This document shows, piece after piece, positions 25,583 through 34,015 of a stretch of 42,557 nucleotides of DNA (positions are counted from its first letter, which is position 1; each line of letters opens with the position of its first letter). The translations under genes and the position numbers were made by a program. The stretch is from JAISDD01 sp031553935. GTDB taxonomy: Bacteria; Bacillota; Syntrophomonadia; Syntrophomonadales; Syntrophomonadaceae. Location: the NCBI GenBank assembly GCA_031553935.1, contig JAVBKS010000027.1, forward strand, positions 1-42,557. Reading direction: 5' to 3'. A model generated the notes under the pieces. That model searched no databases, had not been told where the DNA came from, and saw only the letters and a list, made by a program, of their open reading frames with translations.

Positions 25583-26728
25583 TTATTTAAGTCCCATTTC
25601 TTTAGCTATGATTCCTTTCATCACTTCAGAGGTTCCTGCTACGATAGTGTGAACACGTGAATCAACGAATTGTCTTGAGATATCATATTCTGTGCAATAG
25701 CCGTATCCGCCGAATAATTGCAAACAACGGCTGGCAGTGCGAAAATTCATCTCGTTAATCCATAATTTGGCCATGCTTACTTCCTTAACTACATTTTCCT
25801 TGTTTATATGTGCTAAAGTAAGTTGATCCAAAAAGCTCTTGGCTAATTCGATTTCAGTTGCTATTTCTGCTAAAACAAATTGCGTATTTTGAAATTGACT
25901 TAGTTTCTTACCGAATAACTGCCTTTGCTCTACATATTCCAAGGTCAAATTTAGAGAGCGTTGTGCCATATAAAGGTTATAAACGGACACGATTAGGCGT
26001 TCTTGCTGCAGCTTTTGCATGAGATAGAGAAATCCTTTGCCTTCTTCACCCAACAAGTTAGAAGCGGGAATTCTGCAGTCTTCCAAAAACAGCTCGGCCG
26101 TATCACCGGCGTGGAGACCGATCTTGGGTATTTGTTTACCAACGCTTAATCCTGGGGTTCCCTTTTCAACAACGAATAAGCTAATTCCTTTGTGACCAGC
26201 ATTAGGATCAGTTTTTGCAGCAATAATAGCCAAATCACACATTTCAGCATTGCTGATAAAGGTTTTGTTGCCATTTAAAACATAGCTGTCATTGTCTTTT
26301 ACAGCTTTAGTTCTGAGAGCAACTAAGTCAGAGCCAGCACCGGGTTCAGTCATGGCTATGGCCGTGATTAAGTCTCCGCTTACACAACCGGGCAGCCAGC
26401 GTTCCTTTTGTTCATCATTAGCGTATGCGTCGATATACGGTACTACCACACTGCAATGAAGTGGTACATTCCCACCATTTATTCCTTTTAAATGAGTTTC
26501 AGCTGCTAGGATATAATCATAGAGAAAATCTCCATTCACACCGCCATATTTTTCATCAGCCCAAGTACACAAATACCCGTTCTCACCCATTTTCTTGAAT
26601 ATTTCTCGGGGAAAAACTCCTTCTTCATCCCATTGATTAACATGGGGGACCATTTCCTTATCTATAAAACTAGCGACTGCTTTGCGGTACATCTCATGTT
26701 CTTTGGTAAAAGGTATTATGGATTTCAT
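25583..26728 (-). CDS. Acyl-CoA dehydrogenase 3
   Basis: 381 aa, third paralog of the acyl-CoA dehydrogenase group. AMTEPGAGSDL, IVAGTSEVMKGIIAKE and E243 in LQQERLIVS are kept. Residues 71-95 (DYILAAETHLKGINGGN) differ from paralogs 1 and 2. AAGGAGG lies before the ATG. It is first in a minus-strand operon with thiolases 3 and 4, and the promoter region upstream carries site D. Needs an ETF partner that is not in this window. Confidence 0.93.
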   Translation of the reverse strand: MKSIIPFTKEHEMYRKAVASFIDKEMVPHVNQWDEEGVFPREIFKKMGENGYLCTWADEKYGGVNGDFLYDYILAAETHLKGINGGNVPLHCSVVVPYIDAYANDEQKERWLPGCVSGDLITAIAMTEPGAGSDLVALRTKAVKDNDSYVLNGNKTFISNAEMCDLAIIAAKTDPNAGHKGISLFVVEKGTPGLSVGKQIPKIGLHAGDTAELFLEDCRIPASNLLGEEGKGFLYLMQKLQQERLIVSVYNLYMAQRSLNLTLEYVEQRQLFGKKLSQFQNTQFVLAEIATEIELAKSFLDQLTLAHINKENVVKEVSMAKLWINEMNFRTASRCLQLFGGYGYCTEYDISRQFVDSRVHTIVAGTSEVMKGIIAKEMGLK

Positions 26729-26837
26729 TCGGTATTAACTCCTCCTTAAAAACAACTCAAAATTTGGCAAAGTGCACGAAATTGCTAAAGTCCTTCTGCG
26801 ATATCAATGGTTCGTAATAAACGATAAAGGCCAGAAA

Positions 26838-26876
26838 ATAACACATGTATAAGCATATAATATCACATGTATGATA
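26838..26876 (-). promoter_or_regulatory. Candidate TetR operator (site D)
   Basis: On the minus strand it reads ATACATGTGATATTATATG, then CTTATACATGTGTTA. The two ACATGT cores (26843-26848 and 26865-26870) are 22 bp apart. The first 15 bases are identical to site A (ATACATGTGATATTAT). It lies ~110 bp before acyl-CoA dehydrogenase 3. Confidence 0.55.
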
Positions 26877-27039
26877 AGTAATGTAGCTTTTTTTATCAAA
26901 AATAGACTTCTCGGATTCTCTCTATTAACTACAGAAATCATGTGGAGCAAATCAATAACGGCCTTGATGTTAACAGATGGGATAAATTCCAAATATATGT
27001 TTATACAACTCAAGTCATACATAGTTTTTATCATAGCGC

Positions 27040-27066
27040 TTACGTGTGTTAATATATAATCACACT
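27040..27066 (+). promoter_or_regulatory. Candidate promoter with variant motif (site F)
   Basis: TTACGTGTGTTAATATATAATCACAC includes a TATAAT box (27055-27060) and a TACGTGTGTTA variant of the cluster motif just upstream. It lies in the divergent gap 26729-27256 and points towards the racemase-like gene 2. The -35 is unclear. Confidence 0.4.
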
Positions 27067-27256
27067 CGACATTAGAATAATAAACGTGATTGCTAATTCA
27101 TTTGACTTTCGTGTCTGATTATATTGAAAGACGTGAATATGCAATGAAGTTATTCCGTGCGGAAATTGTGAGTAATGTAATGATTATCTGCTGAATATGC
27201 AATTTCGCGGTTTTTCGATGAGTCGAGAAAATTATAATAGTGAGGATGATTTTGTT

Positions 27257-28444
27257 ATGGGAAAAATTGGTCCGTTAACAGGGATAAGAGTATTAGACTT
27301 GTCGAGGTATCTGCCGGGTATGCTTTGTTCACAAATGCTGGCTGACTTTGGCGCCGAGGTTATTAACATTGAAGAAATTAAGGATGGGGCCTCAATAAGA
27401 ACCACTCCGCCTTTTATTGATGGAACCGGTGCTGGTTATTATACTTGTAACCGCAATAAGCGCAGTATGACTTTGGATCTTAAAGCTGAGCAAGGCAAAG
27501 CAATATTCAAAAAGTTAGCTCAACAAAGTGATATAGTTATTGATCCTTTTAGACCCGGTGTCATGAACAAGTTAGGTTTAGGATATGATGAATTAAAGGG
27601 AATCAATGATAGGCTTATCTATTGTGCAGTTACCGGCTATGGTACATATGGACCCATGCGCGATGTTGCCGGCCATGATGTCAATTATTTGAGCTTATCG
27701 GGTATTATTGAAATGATGGGCAGACATAAAGAAATGCCAGCTATTCCTGGAGTTCAGATTGCAGATATTGTTGGGGGTTCATTATTTTCAGTAATAGCGA
27801 TATTGATGGCTCTGGCAGCACGCAGTCAAACCGGCAGGGGCCAATTTTGCGATGTGTCTTTAATGGATGGGGCTTTGACACTGATGACCTATGTGTTGGG
27901 CGAGTGGTCTGCTGAAGGAATCTTACCTCAAAGAGGAAGTGGAGTTTTAAGTGGTGGTTATGCCTTCTATCAAAACTATGAGACTAAGGACAATAGATAT
28001 GTTTGCCTGGGTGCTCTGGAAGAGAAGTTTTGGCGCAATTTTTGTGAAGCTATTGGTCATCCTGAGTATATTGAAAAACAATGGGACAAGAGTATTCAGA
28101 AAGAGTTAATTGCAGAAGTTCAAGCAATAATCTCCCAAAAGAATATGACGGAATGGGTTGAATCCTTCGCCAAGTACGACATGTGTTTTTCGCCAGCGCT
28201 TAATATGGAAGAAATAATGGAACTTGATCACTTTAAGGAACGGGAAATGCTATTCTATGCTAAAAACGTTAAAGGCTCGGGCAAAGATGTTGCAGTGGTC
28301 GGGGTTCCATTTAAGCTTTCGGATACGCCTGGAGAAACAAAGATGACTTTCTCTACCAAAGGGGAGCATACAGATGAAATTTTGACAAGTCAAGGTTTTA
28401 GTGCTGAAGAGATCAAGAACTTCAGGGCAAATGGCATCATATAA
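27257..28444 (+). CDS. CaiB/BaiF family protein, alpha-methylacyl-CoA racemase-like (2)
   Basis: 395 aa from the ATG at 27257, which has TGAGGATGA upstream and begins where the family does (GPLTGIRVLDLSRYLPG). In-frame ATGs at 27197 and 27218 lack an RBS. As in the paralog at 21508, the racemase residues are seen: H140 (VAGHDVNYLS), D170 (VQIADIVGG) and E255 (GALEEKFW), the first two 30 apart. It is divergent from acyl-CoA dehydrogenase 3. It could interconvert 2R and 2S forms of a 2-methylacyl-CoA so that a stereospecific dehydrogenase can use both; a CoA-transferase role remains possible. Confidence 0.83.
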   Translation: MGKIGPLTGIRVLDLSRYLPGMLCSQMLADFGAEVINIEEIKDGASIRTTPPFIDGTGAGYYTCNRNKRSMTLDLKAEQGKAIFKKLAQQSDIVIDPFRPGVMNKLGLGYDELKGINDRLIYCAVTGYGTYGPMRDVAGHDVNYLSLSGIIEMMGRHKEMPAIPGVQIADIVGGSLFSVIAILMALAARSQTGRGQFCDVSLMDGALTLMTYVLGEWSAEGILPQRGSGVLSGGYAFYQNYETKDNRYVCLGALEEKFWRNFCEAIGHPEYIEKQWDKSIQKELIAEVQAIISQKNMTEWVESFAKYDMCFSPALNMEEIMELDHFKEREMLFYAKNVKGSGKDVAVVGVPFKLSDTPGETKMTFSTKGEHTDEILTSQGFSAEEIKNFRANGII

Positions 28445-28482
28445 TGCAAAATATCAATAGCGTAATGTAAGGTATTTTTTGC

Positions 28483-28511
28483 TTGACTTTATGACGATTA
28501 GCCTTTAAAAT
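28483..28511 (+). promoter_or_regulatory. Promoter of tRNA-Thr
   Basis: TTGACT (28483-28488) and TAAAAT (28506-28511) are spaced by 17 bp, 13 bp before the tRNA. Confidence 0.6.
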
Positions 28512-28524
28512 ATAATTTGCTTGC

Positions 28525-28600
28525 GCCGAGCTAGCTCAATCGGTAGAGCAGCTGATTTGTAATCAGCAGGTTGCGGGTTCAAGTCCTGTGCTCGGCTCCA
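28525..28600 (+). tRNA. tRNA-Thr (anticodon TGT)
   Basis: 76 nt with encoded CCA. The acceptor stem GCCGAGC pairs with GCTCGGC, the D-arm is AGCTCAATCGGTAGAGC, the anticodon stem GCTGA/TCAGC has loop TTTGTAA, and the T-arm holds GGTTCAAGTCC. The anticodon TGT reads ACA and other Thr codons. Confidence 0.97.
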
Positions 28601-28612
28601 TGTGAATACCAG

Positions 28613-28643
28613 AATAACCCCGTTTCGGCGGGGTTATTTTTTT
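28613..28643 (+). terminator. Terminator after tRNA-Thr
   Basis: AATAACCCCG pairs with CGGGGTTATT around TTTCG(G), followed by seven Ts. It may also serve the convergent CGGC gene. Confidence 0.85.
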
Positions 28644-28663
28644 CCTGCTATTAGGCCTCTGAG

Positions 28664-28999
28664 CTAGTTGTGAGTATAGTCAAGAATTCTTATATCTTTT
28701 CCAATGGCTAAGCCAACTGTTTCGATCATTTTTTTTGCGAATGGACAAGGAAAACCGATAGGATTCCCTTTTAAAATGCATGAAGCGAACGCGATGGTAT
28801 CGGCACCCCGTTTTACCATCTCTTTCGCACGAAATACTGCCTTTTTCCCGGGACAGCCCCCGCATGAATTTACTCCTACGATTTCGATGGATTCTTCAAT
28901 ATTTTCGAAAGACCCGCTTTTTTCGCGAATAGCTTTAAAATCAAGGGTTGCCGGGCAGTAATCTTCAGTTTGCATACATCTAATAATTGCTACTTTCAT
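28664..28999 (-). CDS. CGGC domain protein
   Basis: 111 aa. The name-giving motif is seen in NSCGGCPGKKAV, with further Cys at RCMQTEDYC (N-terminus), ASCILKG and FPCPFAKK. CGGC-domain proteins are small cytosolic proteins of unproven role, thought to bind metal or a cofactor through their Cys residues. GGAGGACG lies upstream of the ATG. It is convergent with tRNA-Thr and divergent from the sensor-like gene. Confidence 0.85.
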   Translation of the reverse strand: MKVAIIRCMQTEDYCPATLDFKAIREKSGSFENIEESIEIVGVNSCGGCPGKKAVFRAKEMVKRGADTIAFASCILKGNPIGFPCPFAKKMIETVGLAIGKDIRILDYTHN

Positions 29000-29197
29000 T
29001 ATCGTCCTCCAACTGGTAATTATCTTGTTTCATATTATAGAGTACCTTGCAGCAAATTTGTTGCGTTATTGTCTATTTTATAACACTAGAAAACAAGTAT
29101 AATATTAGAAAGTAATAGAAATATTTCATGTTGATCTGCCATATCTAACTCTCGAAAAAATAGGTGAATTAATAAATAGTATTAACGGAGGAGAAAT

Positions 29198-30190
29198 ATG
29201 GTACTATTTGAGACTTCTCTAATTATCAAAACAATCATCATTATTATGGGGATTAGTTTGATTTGCGTGTTTAATGTATATCATTTTGTCAGGAATACCA
29301 ATTTCTCAAAACACTATTTCTTGCACATTTGCTCGGGGATGACTGTTGTCGGGCTGTTTTGTCTTTTGTTAGATGCAGCAATTATGATGTTTGATTATGA
29401 TATAATCTTTTTCTGGATAGGGATCGGCTTTATTATTGCTGCGCTTTTATCATTTGCATGCTATTTAACATACAGTAAGCTTCGCAATCTTATCACCTTT
29501 ACCGCCTTATTCTATCCGCCCGATTTACATGCTGTTTTCGATGAAATGGAAGACTTAATCATGATATTTGATTACAAAGGAAATCTTTTGCAGATCAATA
29601 ATCTTGAACACTATGATAGTATTTTTAGAATCGAGATCAATTCCTTAAGTCAATTGAACGAGAATCTCAAAGCCAATTCCAATAATAGCGAAGATGATAT
29701 TCTTGCAAACCCAACATCAGTAAATCGAGCCCAGATAGCCATTGAATTAAGGGACAGCAACAAGAACTATTTGTTAACGGTAGCCCCAATAATAATCGAA
29801 TATGAATATATGGGCTGCTACGTAATACTGCATAATATTACGGATATTAAACAATCAGAGGAGCTTTTACGAAGACAAATCATTTACTTAGAAAAAGCTA
29901 ACAATAAGCTTTCAGCAAAAGTGAGATCACAGGCGGCACTTGATGAAGAAAATGCACGCTTGAGATTTTTAAAACAAATCCAGCAAGTTTTGTTTATTAA
30001 GATCAATAATATCAACGACAAAGTTCAAGAAACCTTATACACTGATTTTAGTACGATTCAGGAATATCAGAATGTAGTTCTAGAAATATCGGATCAGCTT
30101 AGGGATGTCTATACTGAGGTTAGAAATTCAATCAGAAAAATGAGCTTTGACCCGGAGGAAATGTCTGATGATAAAAGTCTTATTAGCTGA
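29198..30190 (+). CDS. Membrane sensor-like protein without a kinase domain
   Basis: 330 aa. Three hydrophobic segments (about residues 8-28, 43-63 and 68-90) are followed by a PAS-like region (about 108-220; FDEMEDLIMIFDYKGNLLQI, ending VILHNITDIKQSEE). A coiled coil and a helical segment (about 222-320) resemble the dimerisation helices of a histidine kinase. No phospho-accepting HD(x)xGH box and no N, G1 or G2 ATP-binding box are present, and the protein simply ends. GGAGGAG precedes the ATG. The response-regulator gene starts inside its last codons, so the pair is coupled. It may be a co-sensor that modulates the kinase encoded opposite; this is inference. Confidence 0.72.
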   Translation: MVLFETSLIIKTIIIIMGISLICVFNVYHFVRNTNFSKHYFLHICSGMTVVGLFCLLLDAAIMMFDYDIIFFWIGIGFIIAALLSFACYLTYSKLRNLITFTALFYPPDLHAVFDEMEDLIMIFDYKGNLLQINNLEHYDSIFRIEINSLSQLNENLKANSNNSEDDILANPTSVNRAQIAIELRDSNKNYLLTVAPIIIEYEYMGCYVILHNITDIKQSEELLRRQIIYLEKANNKLSAKVRSQAALDEENARLRFLKQIQQVLFIKINNINDKVQETLYTDFSTIQEYQNVVLEISDQLRDVYTEVRNSIRKMSFDPEEMSDDKSLIS

Positions 30191-30809
30191 TGACCAGCTA
30201 TTGTTTCGATTAATGCTTGAGGAAATGCTGCGCAAGGACAATGAAATTGAAATTGTAGCCACTGCTTCAGATGGTTATGAAGCTGTCGAACTGGTGAGAA
30301 AATGTGCTCCGGATGTAGCACTGCTTGACATTCAAATGCCGAAATTGAGTGGAGTTGAGGCTTTAAGAGAAATTAAGCAAGAATTTCCTGCAGTTAAAGT
30401 CATTATGCTGACGACTTTCGAAAACCTTAATAACTTAAATCGAGCAAGCAAATACAAGGCTGATGGCTATATATTGAAAGATATTAAGCCGGAGACGCTA
30501 ATCATGGCTATTAAATGCACCTGCAACAATTTAGTTGTAGTACACAAAGATGTTTATACGCTCTTTTCGGAAAGAGAACGAGTTGATGTTCCTCGCGACC
30601 GCATTGAAATTGATGGTATAAGTTTTGATAGAATTGATGTCCTAATTATTAAAAATATTGCGGAAGGTAAGACGAATAAAGCTATTGCTAAAATGCTGAA
30701 TTACAGTGAAGGAACAGTGAAGAACAGAATCACAAAAATTCTCGATTTGACTGGTCTTGCCGACAGAACGGAAATAACCGTTTTTGCGATCAAGAATAGC
30801 ATTATATAA
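30168..30809 (+). CDS. Response regulator, NarL/LuxR type
   Basis: 213 aa from the ATG at 30168 (GGAGG 9 nt upstream, inside the previous gene). The receiver domain has D8/D9 (LLADDQ), phospho-acceptor D54 (ALLDIQMP), the LTTFE switch Thr and the Lys in YILKDIKPE. The C-terminal HTH is LuxR-like: DVLIIKNIAEGKTNKAIAKM, then SEGTVKNRITKIL. It overlaps the sensor-like gene by 23 bp and the convergent histidine kinase by 8 bp. The usual partner for a NarL-type regulator is a HisKA_3 kinase, which is just what lies opposite. Confidence 0.92.
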   Translation: MIKVLLADDQLLFRLMLEEMLRKDNEIEIVATASDGYEAVELVRKCAPDVALLDIQMPKLSGVEALREIKQEFPAVKVIMLTTFENLNNLNRASKYKADGYILKDIKPETLIMAIKCTCNNLVVVHKDVYTLFSERERVDVPRDRIEIDGISFDRIDVLIIKNIAEGKTNKAIAKMLNYSEGTVKNRITKILDLTGLADRTEITVFAIKNSII

Positions 30810-32526
30810 ATAAGTTCAGTGCGCGCGGAATCCTTGCATGAATACTGAAACCATTTTCTTCATTCGAGCGAAATTTTACTTGGCCACCGAGCTCAATAAA
30901 TCTAATTTCAATTCCAGTTAATCCGAATCCCTGAATAATTTCTTTACATCCATTGCCATTATCAAGTGCAAAGATTTCGATTTCTTCAGTTTTATAACGA
31001 AGAATTATATTCATTCTCTTCGCTTTTCCATGCTTAATTGCATTGGTAACAGCCTCTTGGCAAAGCCTGAAAACGGCCTCAGATTGCTCGGCTTGAAGTT
31101 CATATGCTGAACCTACAGTCTCTAGATTAACTTCAATGTTTTCATTGTCAAGATAGGAGATAGCATTAGTCAAATCATTTTGTCTAATGTCAATTGTCTT
31201 ACCCAAAATTGCATGTTTTAAATCATTTAAGCTGCTTGTGAGCAGTTTACTTATCTGCTCAACTTTTTTATCAATTGACCTGACATTCTCATCTGTTGCA
31301 GCCAGGCTAGCTATCCCAATAACCACAGTTAAACTATGGCCTAAAATATCATGTACATTTTGTGCAATACTGGTCTTGGTTTTAGTAGCGACCAATTCCT
31401 TGCTGATGTTTTCCAGGACTTCAAGCCGTTTGTTGGTAGCATCAAGTTCTTGTTCCTTGGCTAATAATTCGCGCTGATTGACAGCTAGCTGGGTAATGTT
31501 AGTGAATATTTTGAGTTTTACTCCTTTCTTAAGTTCCTTATTATTAACCATGTAGACCATTCCTTCTATTTGGATGGTATTGATATTGCTCTTAGTTTGG
31601 GAAAAAGGGAGAATGTCTACCATATGTATACCACTTTCATTTTCTTCAATTGCCTGTTCATAAATGTCTTTTGGATCTCTGCTATCGGCGGCTGATTTAA
31701 ACATTTCTTTAAAAGCGGCATTATAGGCATAAATCCTATCTCTGCGATCGATGAAAACTATTCCGTAAGGCATCTCGGCGAACAGTCTGCTGTAGGAAGC
31801 GGGAATTATGTCAAGGAATCTGTGTTTTAAGGCCGGAATCATAAATAGGCTTATTGCCAAGCCTGCAGCCACAGGAGTAATATCGAATTCCGGAAATGGA
31901 AAGATCCAAGGCATGGAATCAAACATATTGAAGGCGGTGAAATATACATTGGCCACTAAGGGAATTACTGATATCAAGGCAAAGAAACCGGTTAAGTTTT
32001 TAAGCTCTTCTTGGGGCTGGCGTATGAATCCAATAGCCAGTAGGACAGCGGCAACAATCCAGTAAGCATATTTATTAACCTGCAAAATATAAAAAAGGAT
32101 TCCATGGTTTTGATAATAAAAATCAAAAGTAGAAAAAAACAGCATGTGCAAAGGATTGGTAATTACGATCAAATAAGAAAGAGTTGGCGTTATCGCCAGC
32201 AGCAACAATAGCCTTCTAGTTGGAAGTTGGTTCTTAGTATAAATATAAGCAAAGATTATCAGAAAATAACCTAAAAATTCAACCCCGATATACTGTATAA
32301 CTACAAAAACCCAGCGCAGTTCAACATTAGGAGAAGCAGATTTAAAGACTTTCGCTAACAACCAGAGCATTATCATGGACATTATGGTTATATAACTGAA
32401 TGACAAAGCAGTCTTTTTGGCGCTGAAAAAAATGTAGAGGCTAAGACAAAGCAAGACGATAAAGAATGCAGCATTAAATAGAATTATTATGTATGTTTTA
32501 TAAGCAAAAGCAGTTGAAATGAGCAT
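30802..32526 (-). CDS. Sensor histidine kinase with 7TM N-terminal domain, PAS and HisKA_3
   Basis: 574 aa. Seven or so hydrophobic segments fill residues 10-235, in the pattern of the HisKA_7TM sensor domain. A PAS domain follows (about 245-345; AEMPYGIVFIDRRDRIYAYN), then a coiled coil. The dimerisation box is AQNVHDILGHSL with phospho-His H392. The HATPase has the N box (EAVTNAIKHGKAKRM) and G box (LDNGNGCKE, GFGLTGIE). Its 3' end overlaps that of the response regulator by 8 bp in convergent orientation. Likely phosphorylates that regulator. The signal is unknown; a hydrophobic or membrane-borne ligand would fit the 7TM part. Confidence 0.92.
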   Translation of the reverse strand: MLISTAFAYKTYIIILFNAAFFIVLLCLSLYIFFSAKKTALSFSYITIMSMIMLWLLAKVFKSASPNVELRWVFVVIQYIGVEFLGYFLIIFAYIYTKNQLPTRRLLLLLAITPTLSYLIVITNPLHMLFFSTFDFYYQNHGILFYILQVNKYAYWIVAAVLLAIGFIRQPQEELKNLTGFFALISVIPLVANVYFTAFNMFDSMPWIFPFPEFDITPVAAGLAISLFMIPALKHRFLDIIPASYSRLFAEMPYGIVFIDRRDRIYAYNAAFKEMFKSAADSRDPKDIYEQAIEENESGIHMVDILPFSQTKSNINTIQIEGMVYMVNNKELKKGVKLKIFTNITQLAVNQRELLAKEQELDATNKRLEVLENISKELVATKTKTSIAQNVHDILGHSLTVVIGIASLAATDENVRSIDKKVEQISKLLTSSLNDLKHAILGKTIDIRQNDLTNAISYLDNENIEVNLETVGSAYELQAEQSEAVFRLCQEAVTNAIKHGKAKRMNIILRYKTEEIEIFALDNGNGCKEIIQGFGLTGIEIRFIELGGQVKFRSNEENGFSIHARIPRALNLFI

Positions 32527-32637
32527 AAATTAACCGCCATTATTGTTTAGAATTCTAATACAACAAGAATCATCTTTCTATCTGTACAAAGGTTAAATGT
32601 CAGACGAAAACAAATCTAGTAAATGACACCTACACAA

Positions 32638-32919
32638 CTAAATATTGAAGGAATCATCTTTTTTAATACGCCAATAACTGCTTCCATTCTTGGTTCGTCC
32701 TAGTAATTCATTGTCAACCAGCTCTCGGCGAAGCAGAAAGCAGTCGCCGAGAGTGCTCCAGTTATCTACCATAAGATTGACTTCTTTTTCAGTGTAATCC
32801 CGATCAATTTCAAATTTAGAGGCAAGATATTCAAGCACTGCCAATTTGGTTTGAAACTTTGCCGGTAATTGTTTAATGCGCTCATTCTCATCCAGAAAGG
32901 GTATAATTTTTTTTTCCAT
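32638..32919 (-). CDS. DUF2087 domain protein
   Basis: 93 aa from the ATG at 32919, which has GGAG 7-8 nt upstream; an ATG four codons earlier has none. The core LPAKFQTKLAVLEYLASKF, then YTEKEVNLMVD and LRRELVDNELLGR, then YWR, is the winged-helix-like DUF2087 fold, often found fused to ArsR-type or other regulators. Here it stands alone and may bind nucleic acid. It lies 14 bp downstream of the next gene on the same strand (32934-33284), so they share an operon. Confidence 0.8.
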   Translation of the reverse strand: MEKKIIPFLDENERIKQLPAKFQTKLAVLEYLASKFEIDRDYTEKEVNLMVDNWSTLGDCFLLRRELVDNELLGRTKNGSSYWRIKKDDSFNI

Positions 32920-32933
32920 TGCATTCTCCATAA

Positions 32934-33284
32934 TTAATTATCTTTTCGAAAATTCATCTGTTCAAGAATACTCTGGGCTGATTTTAAGAAACTCTCTTCG
33001 CTTCCCCAAGTTAATTTAAAAATCGCCCCTTGTCCGCCTCCTGAGGCTATGGCATTGACAGTTACATTGTACTGATCCCCGGTTACTAGTACAGATAAGC
33101 TAGCTCTGCTGGAGGTGCGAATGAAGTATTTCTCGAAAACTAGGAATTCAGTTCTAGTGGTGCCGATATTTTTGGCGAGCCGGTCAACCAGCTGGCAACT
33201 GTAAGCACTGTCTTCTAATTCGCTAATCAGCTTATCAACGATTTTTTGAAAATCACCATTGCCATGCATTGTTAATAAAGCCAA
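32934..33284 (-). CDS. Small hypothetical protein, DUF6054-like
   Basis: 116 aa. The start is TTG at 33284, with GGAGG 7 nt upstream. No signal peptide or membrane segment. The middle (VFEKYFIRTSSRASLSVLV, then AIASGGGQGAIFKLTWGSEE) resembles the DUF6054 family of small Firmicute proteins, whose role is unknown. The likeness is judged by eye, so the family name is tentative. Confidence 0.65.
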   Translation of the reverse strand: MALLTMHGNGDFQKIVDKLISELEDSAYSCQLVDRLAKNIGTTRTEFLVFEKYFIRTSSRASLSVLVTGDQYNVTVNAIASGGGQGAIFKLTWGSEESFLKSAQSILEQMNFRKDN

Positions 33285-33349
33285 AATTCGTCCTCCGTAA
33301 AATCATTCGTTTCCTTTAATTCTATAGTTTACTGATTACGGTATATCTT

Positions 33350-34015
33350 TTACCTGAGACTTGCATAACGTTGGTGATTGTATACCATTTGCCCAAATCC
33401 ATAACGATAATCCGTGGCCAATTCCTGGATCTGCTCCTTGTCTTTAGCGGAATAAGCATCATAGATACCTATCACGATCATATTTGCCTTGCTAGCACCG
33501 GTAACTCCTACTAAAGTATCTTCGAAAACGATGCAGTTTTCTGGATTTACTGCCAGCTTTTGCGCAGTCAACAAATATATATCAGGGTGACTTTTATCTC
33601 TACTAACCTCGCTGCCGGTTGTGATCGCAGAGAAAAGATGGCTGACATCATTATTCTTCAAAACAATCTCAATTAATGGCGGTATATTGGTGGTTGCCAG
33701 TCCGATTTTAATATCATTATTATTAAGCCAGGTCAGATATTCTCTTACACCTTGTTTAAGCTTAATTTTCTCATATTCAACTAATGCGACTTTCATCCAC
33801 TCTTGCATAATCTCTTCTTCGCTTTCCGGAAGGTCATAACGAGCCTTAGTATAGCGTGCTGCTTTTGAAAAGCTCATGGTTTTTACTGCGCTTAAGTAAT
33901 CTGAGGTCAAACTCAAATCGCGGTTCGTGAAAAAAGAATGATCTATGTTTTCCCAAGTCCCCATAGAATCAATAATCGTTCCATCTAAATCGAAAATTAC
34001 TGCTTGAATAGCCAA
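33350..34015 (-). CDS. HAD family hydrolase (beta-phosphoglucomutase/phosphatase-like)
   Basis: 221 aa. Motif I FDLDGTIIDS carries D9 and D11, motif II is LATTN, the Lys lies in VSRDKSHPDIYLL, and motif III is VFEDTLVGV. A helical cap (about residues 20-85) between motif I and II puts it in the subclass of beta-phosphoglucomutase and phosphoglycolate phosphatase-like enzymes. The start is a TTG with AAGGTGA upstream. The substrate is not readable. A 65-bp gap separates it from the downstream DUF genes. Confidence 0.88.
   Translation of the reverse strand: MAIQAVIFDLDGTIIDSMGTWENIDHSFFTNRDLSLTSDYLSAVKTMSFSKAARYTKARYDLPESEEEIMQEWMKVALVEYEKIKLKQGVREYLTWLNNNDIKIGLATTNIPPLIEIVLKNNDVSHLFSAITTGSEVSRDKSHPDIYLLTAQKLAVNPENCIVFEDTLVGVTGASKANMIVIGIYDAYSAKDKEQIQELATDYRYGFGQMVYNHQRYASLR

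Noticed and set aside
21508..28444. Calling the CaiB/BaiF proteins carnitine or formyl-CoA transferases
   Set aside because: The His of GHD, the Asp 30 residues later and the late Glu fit the racemase branch better. No carnitine or oxalate genes are nearby. The name is kept general.
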